The translations under genes and the position numbers were made by a program. Shown piece by piece: positions 8,191 through 16,120 of a stretch of DNA of 32,398 nucleotides. The notes below the pieces were generated by a model. That model did no database searches. It was not told the origin of the DNA and worked only from the letters and a program-made list of their open reading frames with translations. This DNA comes from Bryobacter sp. Lineage in GTDB: Bacteria > Acidobacteriota > Terriglobia > Bryobacterales > Bryobacteraceae. The stretch is from the NCBI GenBank assembly GCA_022843605.1, contig JALHNI010000075.1, forward strand, positions 1 to 32,398. The letters are read 5' to 3'. How positions within the stretch are numbered: the first letter of the stretch is position 1; each line of letters opens with the position of its first letter.

Positions 8191-8859
8191 CTATTCCTTT
8201 TCCTTGCCGATATTATCCGCCGCCGTGAGGCCGATGCCGGTCAACTTCCACTTGCCGAAAGACGGGTTCTCGTAATAGCTCTTATCGGATTTGAGCTTTC
8301 GCAGCGGCTGCGTCATGTCGACCTGCGTTTTCCAGCCCATTGCGCGGAAGCAGGTGAAGAGGTGGCCGCCGGTGAACGGGTCCGCGCCGCCGTATTTTTG
8401 CGTCCAGGCACTGGCGACGAGAAATTTCTGGTCGACGGTCTGCGGGTTCTTTTCGGCGCAGTAATCGGTAAGGGAAGGCACGCCTTCGGGGGCGAGAACG
8501 AAGTCGTTCATAAACGTGTAGATGGGCTTGCCGGCGCGCGGGCCCTTCGGCGGCTTGGCGGCCGGGGCTTCGGGTGCGTCCGCTTCTTCTTCGATATGTT
8601 CGCCATCGCCATTCTGAACCTTTCCTTCGATGACAGGCCCAACTGGCAGTTGGGCCTGCGACCGGGGCGGCGCGGAGACGCGTTGCTGCATCGGCGGCTG
8701 TGGTACGCCTAGCGCGGCGATGGCCTGACTGACGGCATCGAAACCTTTTTGGAGCGACTCGCCGCTACCTTTGAAGCGCATGACAACGACGGTCATTTCT
8801 TCTTGCTGTTGCGTGTCCTCTGCATTGCGCAGAGGCTTACTACGGTTATCTCGCGCCAT
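8191..8859 (-). CDS. Winged-helix partner protein of the HEPN-like gene
   Basis: A 222-residue protein with a charged N-terminus, a Pro/Ala/Glu-rich linker (about 50-108) and a C-terminal domain (about 125-215) reading KFLVASAWTQKYGG...FTGGHLFTCFRAMGW...GKWKLTGIG. That order of helices, FTGGxx turn and final basic wing closely parallels residues 18-85 of the neighbouring HEPN protein, so the two probably share a winged-helix fold by descent. It could bind DNA and regulate the operon or act as antitoxin or specificity subunit; this is inference. ATG 8857-8859 has GAGGAA 12-13 bases upstream, and a promoter-like pair lies at 8901-8930. It is the first gene of the two-gene operon. Confidence 0.65.
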   Translation of the reverse strand: MARDNRSKPLRNAEDTQQQEEMTVVVMRFKGSGESLQKGFDAVSQAIAALGVPQPPMQQRVSAPPRSQAQLPVGPVIEGKVQNGDGEHIEEEADAPEAPAAKPPKGPRAGKPIYTFMNDFVLAPEGVPSLTDYCAEKNPQTVDQKFLVASAWTQKYGGADPFTGGHLFTCFRAMGWKTQVDMTQPLRKLKSDKSYYENPSFGKWKLTGIGLTAADNIGKEKE

Positions 8860-8900
8860 AAATTGGGCGGTTCCTCACGAATGATTAGGGATGGTATTTT

Positions 8901-8930
8901 ATTATCCCAATGTTTTCAGAAGTTTTACAA
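8901..8930 (-). promoter_or_regulatory. Probable sigma-70 promoter of the winged-helix/HEPN operon
   Basis: On the minus strand TTGTAA (8925-8930) and GATAAT (8901-8906) are 18 bases apart, 42 bases before the ATG at 8859, in a locally AT-rich patch within GC-rich DNA. Confidence 0.45.
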
Positions 8931-9302
8931 GTAGAGCCAAGATGCAGGCCGTTGAATTACGGTCCTATGGATGCTCCAGCCCGAGCGTTCCGAGCGTTCG
9001 GGGTTAAAGACCCTCATCCCCGATCCCCCGGGGCGAATTCACGTAAAGCAATTAAAATCAAGCAGAAACTCGACGAAATTGGCCCAAACGCAAAGACCAC
9101 CCCTCCTCATTCCCCACCCCCTAAAAATAAATGAGAAAAATCCCCCCGAAAACCCCACTAACCAAGCGGGGAGACCCCGTGGATTAAGGGGCATCCATGC
9201 CCATCTCTCGATACTGGTCAAAACGCTCGCAAGTAATTGAACAGCCTGAGGTTAGGACCAGTGCCAAAAGGGGTTGTAGAGAGCCGCCCTCCGGGGCGCA
9301 CT
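8931..9302. other. Non-coding stretch, C-rich and A-rich tracts
   Basis: No convincing gene is seen. The sequence has alternating C runs and A runs and no codon-like pattern. CTCCTCATTCCCCACC (9103-9118) recurs at 20753-20768 next to another RAYT remnant, so part of it is probably mobile debris. Confidence 0.5.
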
Positions 9303-9370
9303 CCAGTCTGCTATGAGCCGACCGTACCCGTCGCGCCGGGGGCAGGCCGACCTGCACCTGGCATCCGAAA
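9303..9370. repeat. REP-like 3' flank of RAYT copy C
   Basis: CTGCTATGAGCCGACCGTACCC and GGGGGCAGGCCGACCTGCACC directly follow the stop of copy C (minus strand) and match 20560-20629 closely. Confidence 0.65.
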
Positions 9371-9920
9371 TCAGCCTGCGGTGGCCGTCTCCGGCGTGCG
9401 CCGTTCGAGAAGGAGGCGCATCTCGGAGTCCGCCAACTCTTGATCAAATCGGTAACGCTTCCAACTGCGCCCCAGTTTCTCCTCGAACGCGGCCACGAAG
9501 GACTCGGGACCGAACGGACGCTCGGCGTGACTACACCGGCGCAGCAGATGGTTGAGGACTTCCGGTTGCGTGCGGTCGAGCATCTGCTTCCAGCCATCGG
9601 CGCCATCCCCAGACTCTGGCGCGTTCTTTCCAGAAGTCAACATGCAGCAGGTCCTCCTTGGCGGCGAATCCGCTGCAATGCCGTTTCGGGCTAGACCAGC
9701 GATAGTCCTCTGGTTTCGACACCATCCCGGCGCGGACGGCGTTCATTTCGACGTAGCGCAGCGCGACGTCGAGGTGCGCAGGGGAGAGAGGACACGAGAA
9801 AAAACGCCCTTGCCAGAGGTGCCCGCATCGCCGGTAGCGAGCGTTGAGATACTGCGCAGAGCGCCCGTGCACGCGGCGTAAACAGCACCGCCAGCGAATC
9901 GCCGTGTTCGGGTGTGACGT
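9371..9920 (-). pseudogene. RAYT transposase remnant, copy C, N-terminus replaced by IS110
   Basis: From about 9920 leftward the minus strand reads the RAYT sequence: EHGDSLAVL (frame-shifted by one inserted base near 9880), RRVHGRSAQYLNARYRRCG, LWQGRFFS, LDVALRYVEMNAVRAGMV, PEDYRWSS and finally EEKLGRSWKRYRFDQEL...TATAG with stop at 9371. The Tyr in the GRSAQYLN segment corresponds to the likely nucleophile region; the HVHLIV metal-binding motif is lost because homology begins after it. Internal frameshifts make it non-functional. Confidence 0.75.
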
Positions 9921-10363
9921 CGAGATGGCCTTCTTTGCTCCGTGTTTGGGAACTAAGCTTTGAAAGCGACTTTTAAAGTAACTGCCTTTCGTGTGTACTG
10001 CGGCCCACGCCATTTGCCAAAGTACTCCGCGTAGTTGCTGATTGCCTCGCGGTGGGGGGCGCTGCGATGGGTGCCGCCCGATTGTTCGACACCGGGACAG
10101 ACGCCAAGCCAACAGGCCAGCGCACGGCCACTATGGAACGTGCTCGCCGACGGGCCCAGCGTCAAAACAATCCGCTCCGCGCCGCCTGGTCCAATGCCGG
10201 GAATCGCCGTCAGGCGCTGAACCTCATCATGGAAAGGCATCAGCAGTTCCGGTAGCTTCTTACTCATCAACGCGATGTGCCGTTCGTGTAGCTCCAACGG
10301 TTCTAGCTGTAACTCTAGAATCAGCAGTTGTTCAGGGCGCACGCCCTGCGCCTGCCGTGACAA
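9921..10363 (-). pseudogene. IS110-family transposase C-terminal remnant (Transposase_20 domain)
   Basis: The minus strand encodes the typical IS110 C-terminal segment: RLTAIPGIGPGGAERIVLTLG, then FHSGRALACWLGVCPG and QSGGTHRS. After a frameshift near 10060 it continues PRGNQQLRGVLWQMAWAA, HTKGSYFKSRF and KHGAKKAI. The N-terminal RuvC-like DEDD catalytic half is missing and the 3' end runs directly into the RAYT remnant at about 9920, so this is a dead chimera of two elements. Confidence 0.75.
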
Positions 10364-10497
10364 GCCTTTGGCTGGGCCAGTCCCGCGGCCTGGAAGGCTC
10401 GAAGAAGCCAGCCGCTAAGCGCCGAGCCGCACTCGAAAGGGCCTTTCTGATCAAGTCCAGTATCAGGGTAAGGCGTTCGGTGTACACTGGCAGAAAT

Positions 10498-10509
10498 TTG
10501 GAAATCCAA
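10498..10509. promoter_or_regulatory. Short palindrome upstream of the dehydrogenase gene
   Basis: TTGGAAATCCAA is a perfect 12-bp palindrome 29 bp before the dehydrogenase ATG; GTGTACAC (about 10480-10487) is another just upstream. Either could be an operator; no core promoter is clear. Confidence 0.25.
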
Positions 10510-10538
10510 GACTGAATTCCCATTGAAGGAGAAATGTG

Positions 10539-11399
10539 ATGCCAATCGCATTTGTTACTGGAACGAGCACTGGCATAGGAATGGCAACAGCTGTCTCGCT
10601 TGCACGCGCGGGGCACAAGGTCTACGCCGGAATGCGCCACCCGGAGCGCCAGGGTGAACTGCACGAAGTCGAGGCCCGGGAGAAGCTCGGAATCCGCATC
10701 GTAACCCACGACGTGGATGACGACGCATCAGCCCGCGGAGCGATCGAGACCGTTCTTGCCGGCGAGGGCCACATCGACACGCTCGTGAACAACGCCGGCA
10801 TCGGCACCACGGGTTCGGTGGAGGAAACCGCTCTCTCCGAATTTCGCTCCACCATGGAAACCAACTTCTTCGGCGCCTTGCGATGCATTCAGGCTGTTCT
10901 CCCCGGGATGCGCAAAAGGCGCAGCGGCTGCATCGTGAACGTGACCTCGGTTGCCGGGCGAATCGCCATCGCTCCTCAAGCCCCCTACGCCTCGTCGAAA
11001 TGGGCTCTGGAAGCCCTGAGCGAGTGCATGGCCCAGGAAGTGAAAAGCTTCGGCATCCGGATCGCGGTGGTGGAACCGGGCGTGATCGCCACACCCATTT
11101 TTGGAAAGGCCAGGCCCGAACCCGACGGAACCCCTTACCCTCACACGCGTCGCATGATGGAACTGTTTCGTGCATCGCTTGAGAACCCGGTCTCGCCTTT
11201 TGTCGTAGCGGACAAGATCCGCGACATCGTCGATAGCGGCACCTGGACGCTGCGACATCCAGTCGGTCCCGACGCGGTGGGATTCCTGCAGTGGCGGGCT
11301 TCGATGACCGATGAGGACTGGGGCAACTGGGGCGCGATGACGGACGACGAGTGGGTGGCCTACGTTCGCGGTACTTTTGGGCTGAGTGTCTCACTCTAG
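10539..11399 (+). CDS. Short-chain dehydrogenase/reductase (SDR)
   Basis: A 286-residue classical SDR: TGTSTGIG cofactor motif at 7-14, NNAG at 84-87, Ser137 in NVTSVAG, and YASSK with Tyr150 and Lys154, i.e. a complete Ser-Tyr-Lys triad. R33 after the second strand (GMRHPERQG) points to NADP(H) preference. The substrate cannot be told from sequence; a WxxWGAMTDDEWVAY C-terminal extension resembles that of several SDRs of unknown substrate. ATG 10539 is chosen over GTG 10536 because AAGGAG at 10526-10531 gives a 7-base spacer. It stands alone between IS110 debris and the convergent kinase operon. Confidence 0.9.
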   Translation: MPIAFVTGTSTGIGMATAVSLARAGHKVYAGMRHPERQGELHEVEAREKLGIRIVTHDVDDDASARGAIETVLAGEGHIDTLVNNAGIGTTGSVEETALSEFRSTMETNFFGALRCIQAVLPGMRKRRSGCIVNVTSVAGRIAIAPQAPYASSKWALEALSECMAQEVKSFGIRIAVVEPGVIATPIFGKARPEPDGTPYPHTRRMMELFRASLENPVSPFVVADKIRDIVDSGTWTLRHPVGPDAVGFLQWRASMTDEDWGNWGAMTDDEWVAYVRGTFGLSVSL

Positions 11400-11795
11400 C
11401 AGTGGCTCCGCAAACTGTTGCGTGCAAAAAGCGGCCTGACGGTTGGTGGCCGCCAGCATGAACTGCAGGAGTGGCCTCTGAGAACGTCGACTCCCAGATC
11501 GTCGCCAAACCGGAAGTTGAGTCTCCGCACCTGCATGGCGACGCGCGCTTTGATGGACCCTACCAGCAGAGTATCGCCCAATGGCCGTGGGCTGAACGTC
11601 AGGCGGCTGGCTGGCGACGAATCTGCCGTTGCTTCCGCGCCGCCTCCAACTTCCGGTCGCGCTCCGCATGGATCTCCCGCTGCCGATTCCTGGTTGGCGC
11701 GCCACAAAGATCAGTGACGATGCAGGGGATCAGGGCGAGTTCGACTTCGACGCGAGAATTAACGCGTTTTGCTACGATCCAGTGGAAAGAGCTTG
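11400..11795. other. Gap with no confident gene
   Basis: Lies between the convergent dehydrogenase and kinase genes. Minus-strand frames show protein-like pieces (LGDTLLVGSIKARVAMQVRR, LNFRFGDDLGVDVLRG, then in another frame LAATNRQAAFCTQQF), suggesting the frame-shifted end of a decayed gene whose family I do not recognise. Confidence 0.4.
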
Positions 11796-14591
11796 CTATT
11801 CGGCTGCGGCCCACCAGTTCTGCCTCAGCCGGAGCGGGGCAAGGGGCGGGTTGATCGAACCCGTCAAAACCATGAATTGCTTGCCGCCGGCGGATGGCGC
11901 CGCGTGCCAAACCACCACCGTCGGTTCGGAATAGTGTCCGCCGAAGAGTAGCTTTGGCGGACCGAAAGCCGGCAAACTGGAAGTCCCTCCCACGCTTAGC
12001 GCCATTAAGCCGTAATCAAGCGATAGATAGAACATCTCCTTGCCGTCCCGACGCCAGTGTGCCTCTTGCCCGCCGTCGGCTGACACCTTCCAGCTTCGCC
12101 CGTCGGGAGGAAAAGGGGTAACGTATATCTCCGAATGGCCCGATTCATTCGATGTGAAGGCCAATAGCTTGCCATCGGGCGAAAGCTTCGCACTCTGCTC
12201 CTTGGCAAGGGTATTGATCACTGGCTTGGGCATACCCCCTCCGTCGGCCGGCATTGTCCAAATGTCGTAACTAGTCCGTGGGTGGGCGACGGTGAACACA
12301 ATATTCCGTCCGTCCGCGGACCAGTCGCTTGGCCAAACGTAGTGGGTCTGTCCCGCCGAGCGGGGCATGGCCGTTCCATCGAAGGGAAAAGGAACTATGT
12401 GAAAGCCCCAATCGCGCTCCAAACGGCGGCCTCCAATGAACTTACTGCCGTCGGGAGACCACACCGGGCCGCCAGGCACGGGGCCAGCGTAAATGAACGA
12501 CTTTTGCATGCGGCGGTCGAAGACTTCAAGTATGTTCCTGTCCCCTTCTAATTCGTGCGACGTTAGCACGACCCGGGTGAAATCAGGAGACGGCCGCACT
12601 TCCTGATATTCCTTCGGCTCGGCGAATTTTTCCAGCAACCGGCCCGCCCGATCAAAGATCTTTACCTGGATTCGTTTGTCTTCCGTCTCGCGATAAACCA
12701 AATCGCCGGCAGCGGATGCCGAGACGGTGGTGAGCATTCCTTTGAACGGCTTTGTTCTCGGTGTCAGGGATTTGGCCTCGCCCGCCATGGTGTTGTTGGC
12801 GGAATCAAACGGTTGCATGACCATTCCGCTTTTCGCGCAGTAGACCAGCATTCCAAGGCTTGAGTTGGGCCGGCGTACGAAGACGGCGGAACTGGTAGCC
12901 TTGGCGATCTCTCGCGGAGGGTCTGAACCATCCACGCTGCCCACCAGCAAGCGTCCGCCTTGCCCATTGCCCCTCTCCATGAAAAGAAAATGGCGGCCAT
13001 CCGGCAAGAACGATGGAGAGGTGTGATCCATTCCCGGCTCCAATCGCATGATGGGAACCGGAGTGCCTCCATCTTGATTCGCTTTACTTACAGGAGCGCC
13101 ACGAGCCGCAAAGAGGATAACGCCATTCGCCCCCCAAGAGGCCATAACGGGATAACCCGAGTCACAAATCTCGCGCGCGGGTCCGTCTGGAAACCGTTTG
13201 CGCCAGAGTTTCCCGTGCGCAAAGTAACCCACTTCTTTGCCGTCCGGCGACCAAAACGGATAATCGCCTTCAACGCCTTTCCATTCGCGCGGCGGCCCCG
13301 AACCCACGCGCAGAATCCATAAACTCGCGTTCGGCCGCAGTTCCGGCGGGCCGCCGCTGGCGGGCCGCACGGACTGATTGGCGTGGAAGATTAGCGTTTG
13401 GCCGTCAGGCGAAAGTGCGAAGCCCCGATCGTCGAGCCGTATGCCTTCGCCAAGATCCAGTCGCGTGTCGATCATGCGGCTAGGCGTGATCAAGTCTCTT
13501 GAAAATCCAAAGTATCCGGCGGCTGCCAGCACTGCTGCCGCCGCTGGAATCAACGCCAATTTCCAGCGCTTGGCGAACGTGAGCGATAGCGGGGATCCGC
13601 TGCTGCCCGACGCCTGCTCCAGAATCGCTTGAGCCTCGGCGGCAGAGGGCCGCAAGCCGGCTTCTTTGTGCAGCATGCGCTCGATCAATGCCGCAACCGG
13701 GGAAGCGATGCCGGGATCGATCTGCCTCAGCGGCTTAGGTTGCTTGGTGACGATGGCGTGAGCAGTCTCGATCCACGAGCCCGACTCGAAAGGATGAACG
13801 CCGGCGAGCATTTCATAAAGAATGATGCCGGTGGAAAAAATATCGCAGGCTGGGCTCGCGGGCGCGCCAGTGTACTGCTCCGGCGCCATGTACCGTAGTG
13901 TGCCCACGCTGATGCCGCCGGTGGTGGAGCCACTCGAAACACGGTGCGAACTGCGCGCCAACCCGAAGTCGAGCACTTTGACGATACCGTCGGGCCGCAA
14001 CATGATGTTCTCGGGCTTTAAATCCCGATGTACGACGCCGTTTCGGTGCGCGAAAGCCAGCGCCTGCAGAACCTGCGCGCCGATGCCGAGCCCACGATCC
14101 TGCGATAACTTCTGGCCGCACATCGCGCGCAACGAGGACCCGCTGACGAGTTCCATCACGATTACCGGCCAGGCGCCCCAAGTGATCACTTCATGCACGA
14201 CGACGATGTTGGGATGATTGAGCGACGAGGCCACGCGCGCCTCGCGCAACAGTCTTTGGGCGGCGCCATGGTCCAGTTTTTGTGGAGCGATAAACTTGAG
14301 CGCCACTGGCCGCTGCAGTTCAGTATCTTGGCCCGCGAAAACTTCCCCGTAGCTGCCGCGACCCATCGGTCCTTCCATTTGGTAGCGTCCGATGCGGGCT
14401 CCGGGCCCTGGTATGCCGGGATTGGGCGCCGGTTCGTCGGCTTCACTGCGGTCATCGAGCAACGCCGCCACTTTCGCGCTGACCTCCGCATCGGCGATCT
14501 GCGCCGACAGAAAGGCAAGCCGCTCGTCTTCGCCCAGATTCTCGACGGCGTTAAAGATCTCCCAGACTTTGGCCCATTGTTCGCCTTTCAT
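11796..14591 (-). CDS. Membrane serine/threonine protein kinase with TolB-like beta-propeller
   Basis: A 931-residue PknB-type kinase. Kinase domain about 70-330: MGRGSYGEVF glycine loop, VALKF with Lys99, HRDLKPEN with Asp190, DFGLA with Asp208, YMAPEQ and DIFSTGIILYE. One transmembrane helix at about 344-364 separates it from an exported region of repeated WSPDGKEVGYF / SPDGRHFLF motifs, a TolB/WD40-like propeller that probably senses or binds an external ligand. The start ATG 14591 shares its A with the sigma-factor stop (TAATG), so the two are translationally coupled; the TTG at 14603 is less likely. This sigma-plus-kinase module is typical of Acidobacteria, and the kinase probably tunes the sigma regulon or partner proteins. 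Confidence 0.92.
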   Translation of the reverse strand: MKGEQWAKVWEIFNAVENLGEDERLAFLSAQIADAEVSAKVAALLDDRSEADEPAPNPGIPGPGARIGRYQMEGPMGRGSYGEVFAGQDTELQRPVALKFIAPQKLDHGAAQRLLREARVASSLNHPNIVVVHEVITWGAWPVIVMELVSGSSLRAMCGQKLSQDRGLGIGAQVLQALAFAHRNGVVHRDLKPENIMLRPDGIVKVLDFGLARSSHRVSSGSTTGGISVGTLRYMAPEQYTGAPASPACDIFSTGIILYEMLAGVHPFESGSWIETAHAIVTKQPKPLRQIDPGIASPVAALIERMLHKEAGLRPSAAEAQAILEQASGSSGSPLSLTFAKRWKLALIPAAAAVLAAAGYFGFSRDLITPSRMIDTRLDLGEGIRLDDRGFALSPDGQTLIFHANQSVRPASGGPPELRPNASLWILRVGSGPPREWKGVEGDYPFWSPDGKEVGYFAHGKLWRKRFPDGPAREICDSGYPVMASWGANGVILFAARGAPVSKANQDGGTPVPIMRLEPGMDHTSPSFLPDGRHFLFMERGNGQGGRLLVGSVDGSDPPREIAKATSSAVFVRRPNSSLGMLVYCAKSGMVMQPFDSANNTMAGEAKSLTPRTKPFKGMLTTVSASAAGDLVYRETEDKRIQVKIFDRAGRLLEKFAEPKEYQEVRPSPDFTRVVLTSHELEGDRNILEVFDRRMQKSFIYAGPVPGGPVWSPDGSKFIGGRRLERDWGFHIVPFPFDGTAMPRSAGQTHYVWPSDWSADGRNIVFTVAHPRTSYDIWTMPADGGGMPKPVINTLAKEQSAKLSPDGKLLAFTSNESGHSEIYVTPFPPDGRSWKVSADGGQEAHWRRDGKEMFYLSLDYGLMALSVGGTSSLPAFGPPKLLFGGHYSEPTVVVWHAAPSAGGKQFMVLTGSINPPLAPLRLRQNWWAAAE

Positions 14592-15166
14592 TAGGCATTC
14601 CAATCCGCGATCACGTCACGCAGCCACTCCTGAGCAAAGCGCCAGTGGGTAGCGACCGTACGAACCGAGCAATGCAATTGTTCGGCGATCTCCTCGCGCG
14701 TCAGACCCTCGAACGCCTTCATCTCGACCACAGTCCGCAATACGGGATCAATGGCGGCAAGCCGCTTCAGAATCTGCTCGATTTCCGCCAGCCCTTGCTC
14801 TCCATTCGACGGTTGTTCCTCCAACTCCGTAACGCTCACCATCGAAGTCTTCTTGGCGAGCGGACGCGCATGGTGAATCAGCAAGCGTCTCATCAGGAAG
14901 GAGGAAAGACGGAGGAAAGCGGTCCGTTCTTCTTCCTCGTTGGCTGACCCTGGTGGAAGCGACTTGATCCGCCGTAGTTCCAAGTACAGCTCGTTCACCA
15001 GTACCGTCGGCTGCCAAGTGTGGTTTGCCCGCTCGCCTGTCATCTGCGAGGCGGCAATGCGCCGCAGTTCGGGATAAAAGAGTTTGACCAAACCACCGGC
15101 TGCGGCTTGGTCGCCCGAGCGTAGTTGGCCCATCAAATGAGCCGCCAGGGGCTGAGCTTGCTCCAT
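14591..15166 (-). CDS. ECF-type RNA polymerase sigma factor (acidobacterial TIGR02999-like)
   Basis: About 191 residues. Region 2: KLFYPELRRIAASQM, TVLVNELYLELRRI and AFLRLSSFLMRRLLIHHAR. Region 4 near the end: IDPVLRTVVEMKAFEGLTRE, then EIAEQLHCSVRTVATHWRFA, a helix-turn-helix for the -35 element. No anti-sigma gene is adjacent; instead a kinase gene overlaps its stop. ATG 15166 is chosen because AGGGAA lies nine bases upstream; ATG 15175 and 15208 are in frame but lack a spaced ribosome site. Expected role: transcription of an envelope or stress regulon, modulated by the linked kinase. Confidence 0.9.
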   Translation of the reverse strand: MEQAQPLAAHLMGQLRSGDQAAAGGLVKLFYPELRRIAASQMTGERANHTWQPTVLVNELYLELRRIKSLPPGSANEEEERTAFLRLSSFLMRRLLIHHARPLAKKTSMVSVTELEEQPSNGEQGLAEIEQILKRLAAIDPVLRTVVEMKAFEGLTREEIAEQLHCSVRTVATHWRFAQEWLRDVIADWNA

Positions 15167-15297
15167 AGTCACCATTTCCCTATAGCGAGGACTCCCGCAC
15201 AAATTCATCAAGAGACGACTTGCACACTTTCCCGCCTCGCTCGCCCTTATCTTATCGCGAACCCAACGGCGGCTGTTACTCGGTATCTTGAGGCCGC

Positions 15298-15324
15298 CCC
15301 GGCCTTTGCCGGGCGCTTGCGCCC
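15298..15324 (+). promoter_or_regulatory. Two overlapping, mutually exclusive leader hairpins
   Basis: CCCGGC-CTTT-GCCGGG (15298-15313) and GGGCGC-TT-GCGCCC (15311-15324) share GGG, so only one can form at a time. They end 19 bases before the ATG at 15344, in the likely leader of the exported barrel protein. No T tract follows, so a simple terminator is unlikely. Confidence 0.35.
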
Positions 15325-15343
15325 CTACGAAAAAGGATGAAAA

Positions 15344-16096
15344 ATGATGACAACAACGCTTAGAAGAACATGGATCGCGTGTTTCGGCACGCTCCTATTG
15401 GGAGCGGTCCCAGCCGCCTCACAGCAACAACCGCCAACCTGGCGGCGCCTCGCCTATGTCAAAGTGAAGCCCTCAATGACACAGGAATACCTGGCCTTAC
15501 AAAAGCAGGTGAGTGACGCCTACAAGAAGGCAGGTTTGTCGCGGGATGTTTGGACGACAGCCGGCTTTGGCGAGATCGGTGCGTATTGGAGCGTCACACC
15601 GTTCGGCAAACTCGCTGATTTCGATAGCCCGAGCGTAGTGGAGAAAGCCTTTGGTGAAGGCGGCTACCAGCGATACCTGAGTCGAGCCCGCAGCTACATC
15701 GAGTCGGTCACCTACAAGGCCGTCCAATTACGGAGCGATCTTAGCCTGCTGAAAGAGAATGCCCCGCTCCCGAACATGGCCGTTGTCGTGAACATTCAGG
15801 TCGCGCCTGGGCGGACGCAGGACTTTGAGGAACTGATCAAGTCCAGCTACCTGCCCGCCTGGAAAAAAGGAGGCGCCGATCAAGTTGTAGTACACCAGTC
15901 GGTATTCGGCGCCACCGGTCCTGAGTACATCGTGGCTGTCGTGATCCCCAATTTCGCAGAACTCGACAAGGGCAACTCTATGGTTCGCGCGCTGGGCCCG
16001 GAAGGCGCGGCGAAGTTGAGCCAAAAGAGCGCGGGCATCATTACCAGCGCAACTTATCAAATCGTAAGGCGCTTGCAGGAATACAGCAACCGCTGA
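15344..16096 (+). CDS. Exported tandem alpha/beta-barrel-like protein of unknown function
   Basis: A 250-residue protein with a clear signal peptide (WIACFGTLLLGAVPAASQ, cleavage after about 27). Two similar segments, about 33-125 and 140-245, each start with a strand of the form AYVKVKPSMTQEYLALQK or VVNIQVAPGRTQDFEELIK, the pattern of NIPSNAP / dimeric alpha-beta barrel proteins. It is probably a periplasmic ligand- or redox-partner protein; no catalytic motif is evident. AGGA at 15334-15337 precedes ATG 15344 by six bases. The last ~90 bp of coding and downstream sequence are repeated at 17381-17471 after the next gene. Confidence 0.75.
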   Translation: MMTTTLRRTWIACFGTLLLGAVPAASQQQPPTWRRLAYVKVKPSMTQEYLALQKQVSDAYKKAGLSRDVWTTAGFGEIGAYWSVTPFGKLADFDSPSVVEKAFGEGGYQRYLSRARSYIESVTYKAVQLRSDLSLLKENAPLPNMAVVVNIQVAPGRTQDFEELIKSSYLPAWKKGGADQVVVHQSVFGATGPEYIVAVVIPNFAELDKGNSMVRALGPEGAAKLSQKSAGIITSATYQIVRRLQEYSNR

Positions 16097-16110
16097 CCGA
16101 GAGGGCTAAG
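15982..16110 (+). repeat. First copy of a gene-tail direct repeat
   Basis: From GGTTCGCGCGCTG to GACCGAGAGGGCTAA this sequence recurs at 17381-17471, where 38 bases (16023-16060) are missing. It covers the end of the barrel-protein gene and the spacer before the acyltransferase. Confidence 0.85.
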
Positions 16111-16120
16111 AAGGAACCCA

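Noticed and set aside
10555..11508. Long minus-strand open frame opposite the dehydrogenase
   Set aside because: Arg/Ser/Pro-rich shadow of a clear SDR gene in GC-rich DNA, no recognisable domain.
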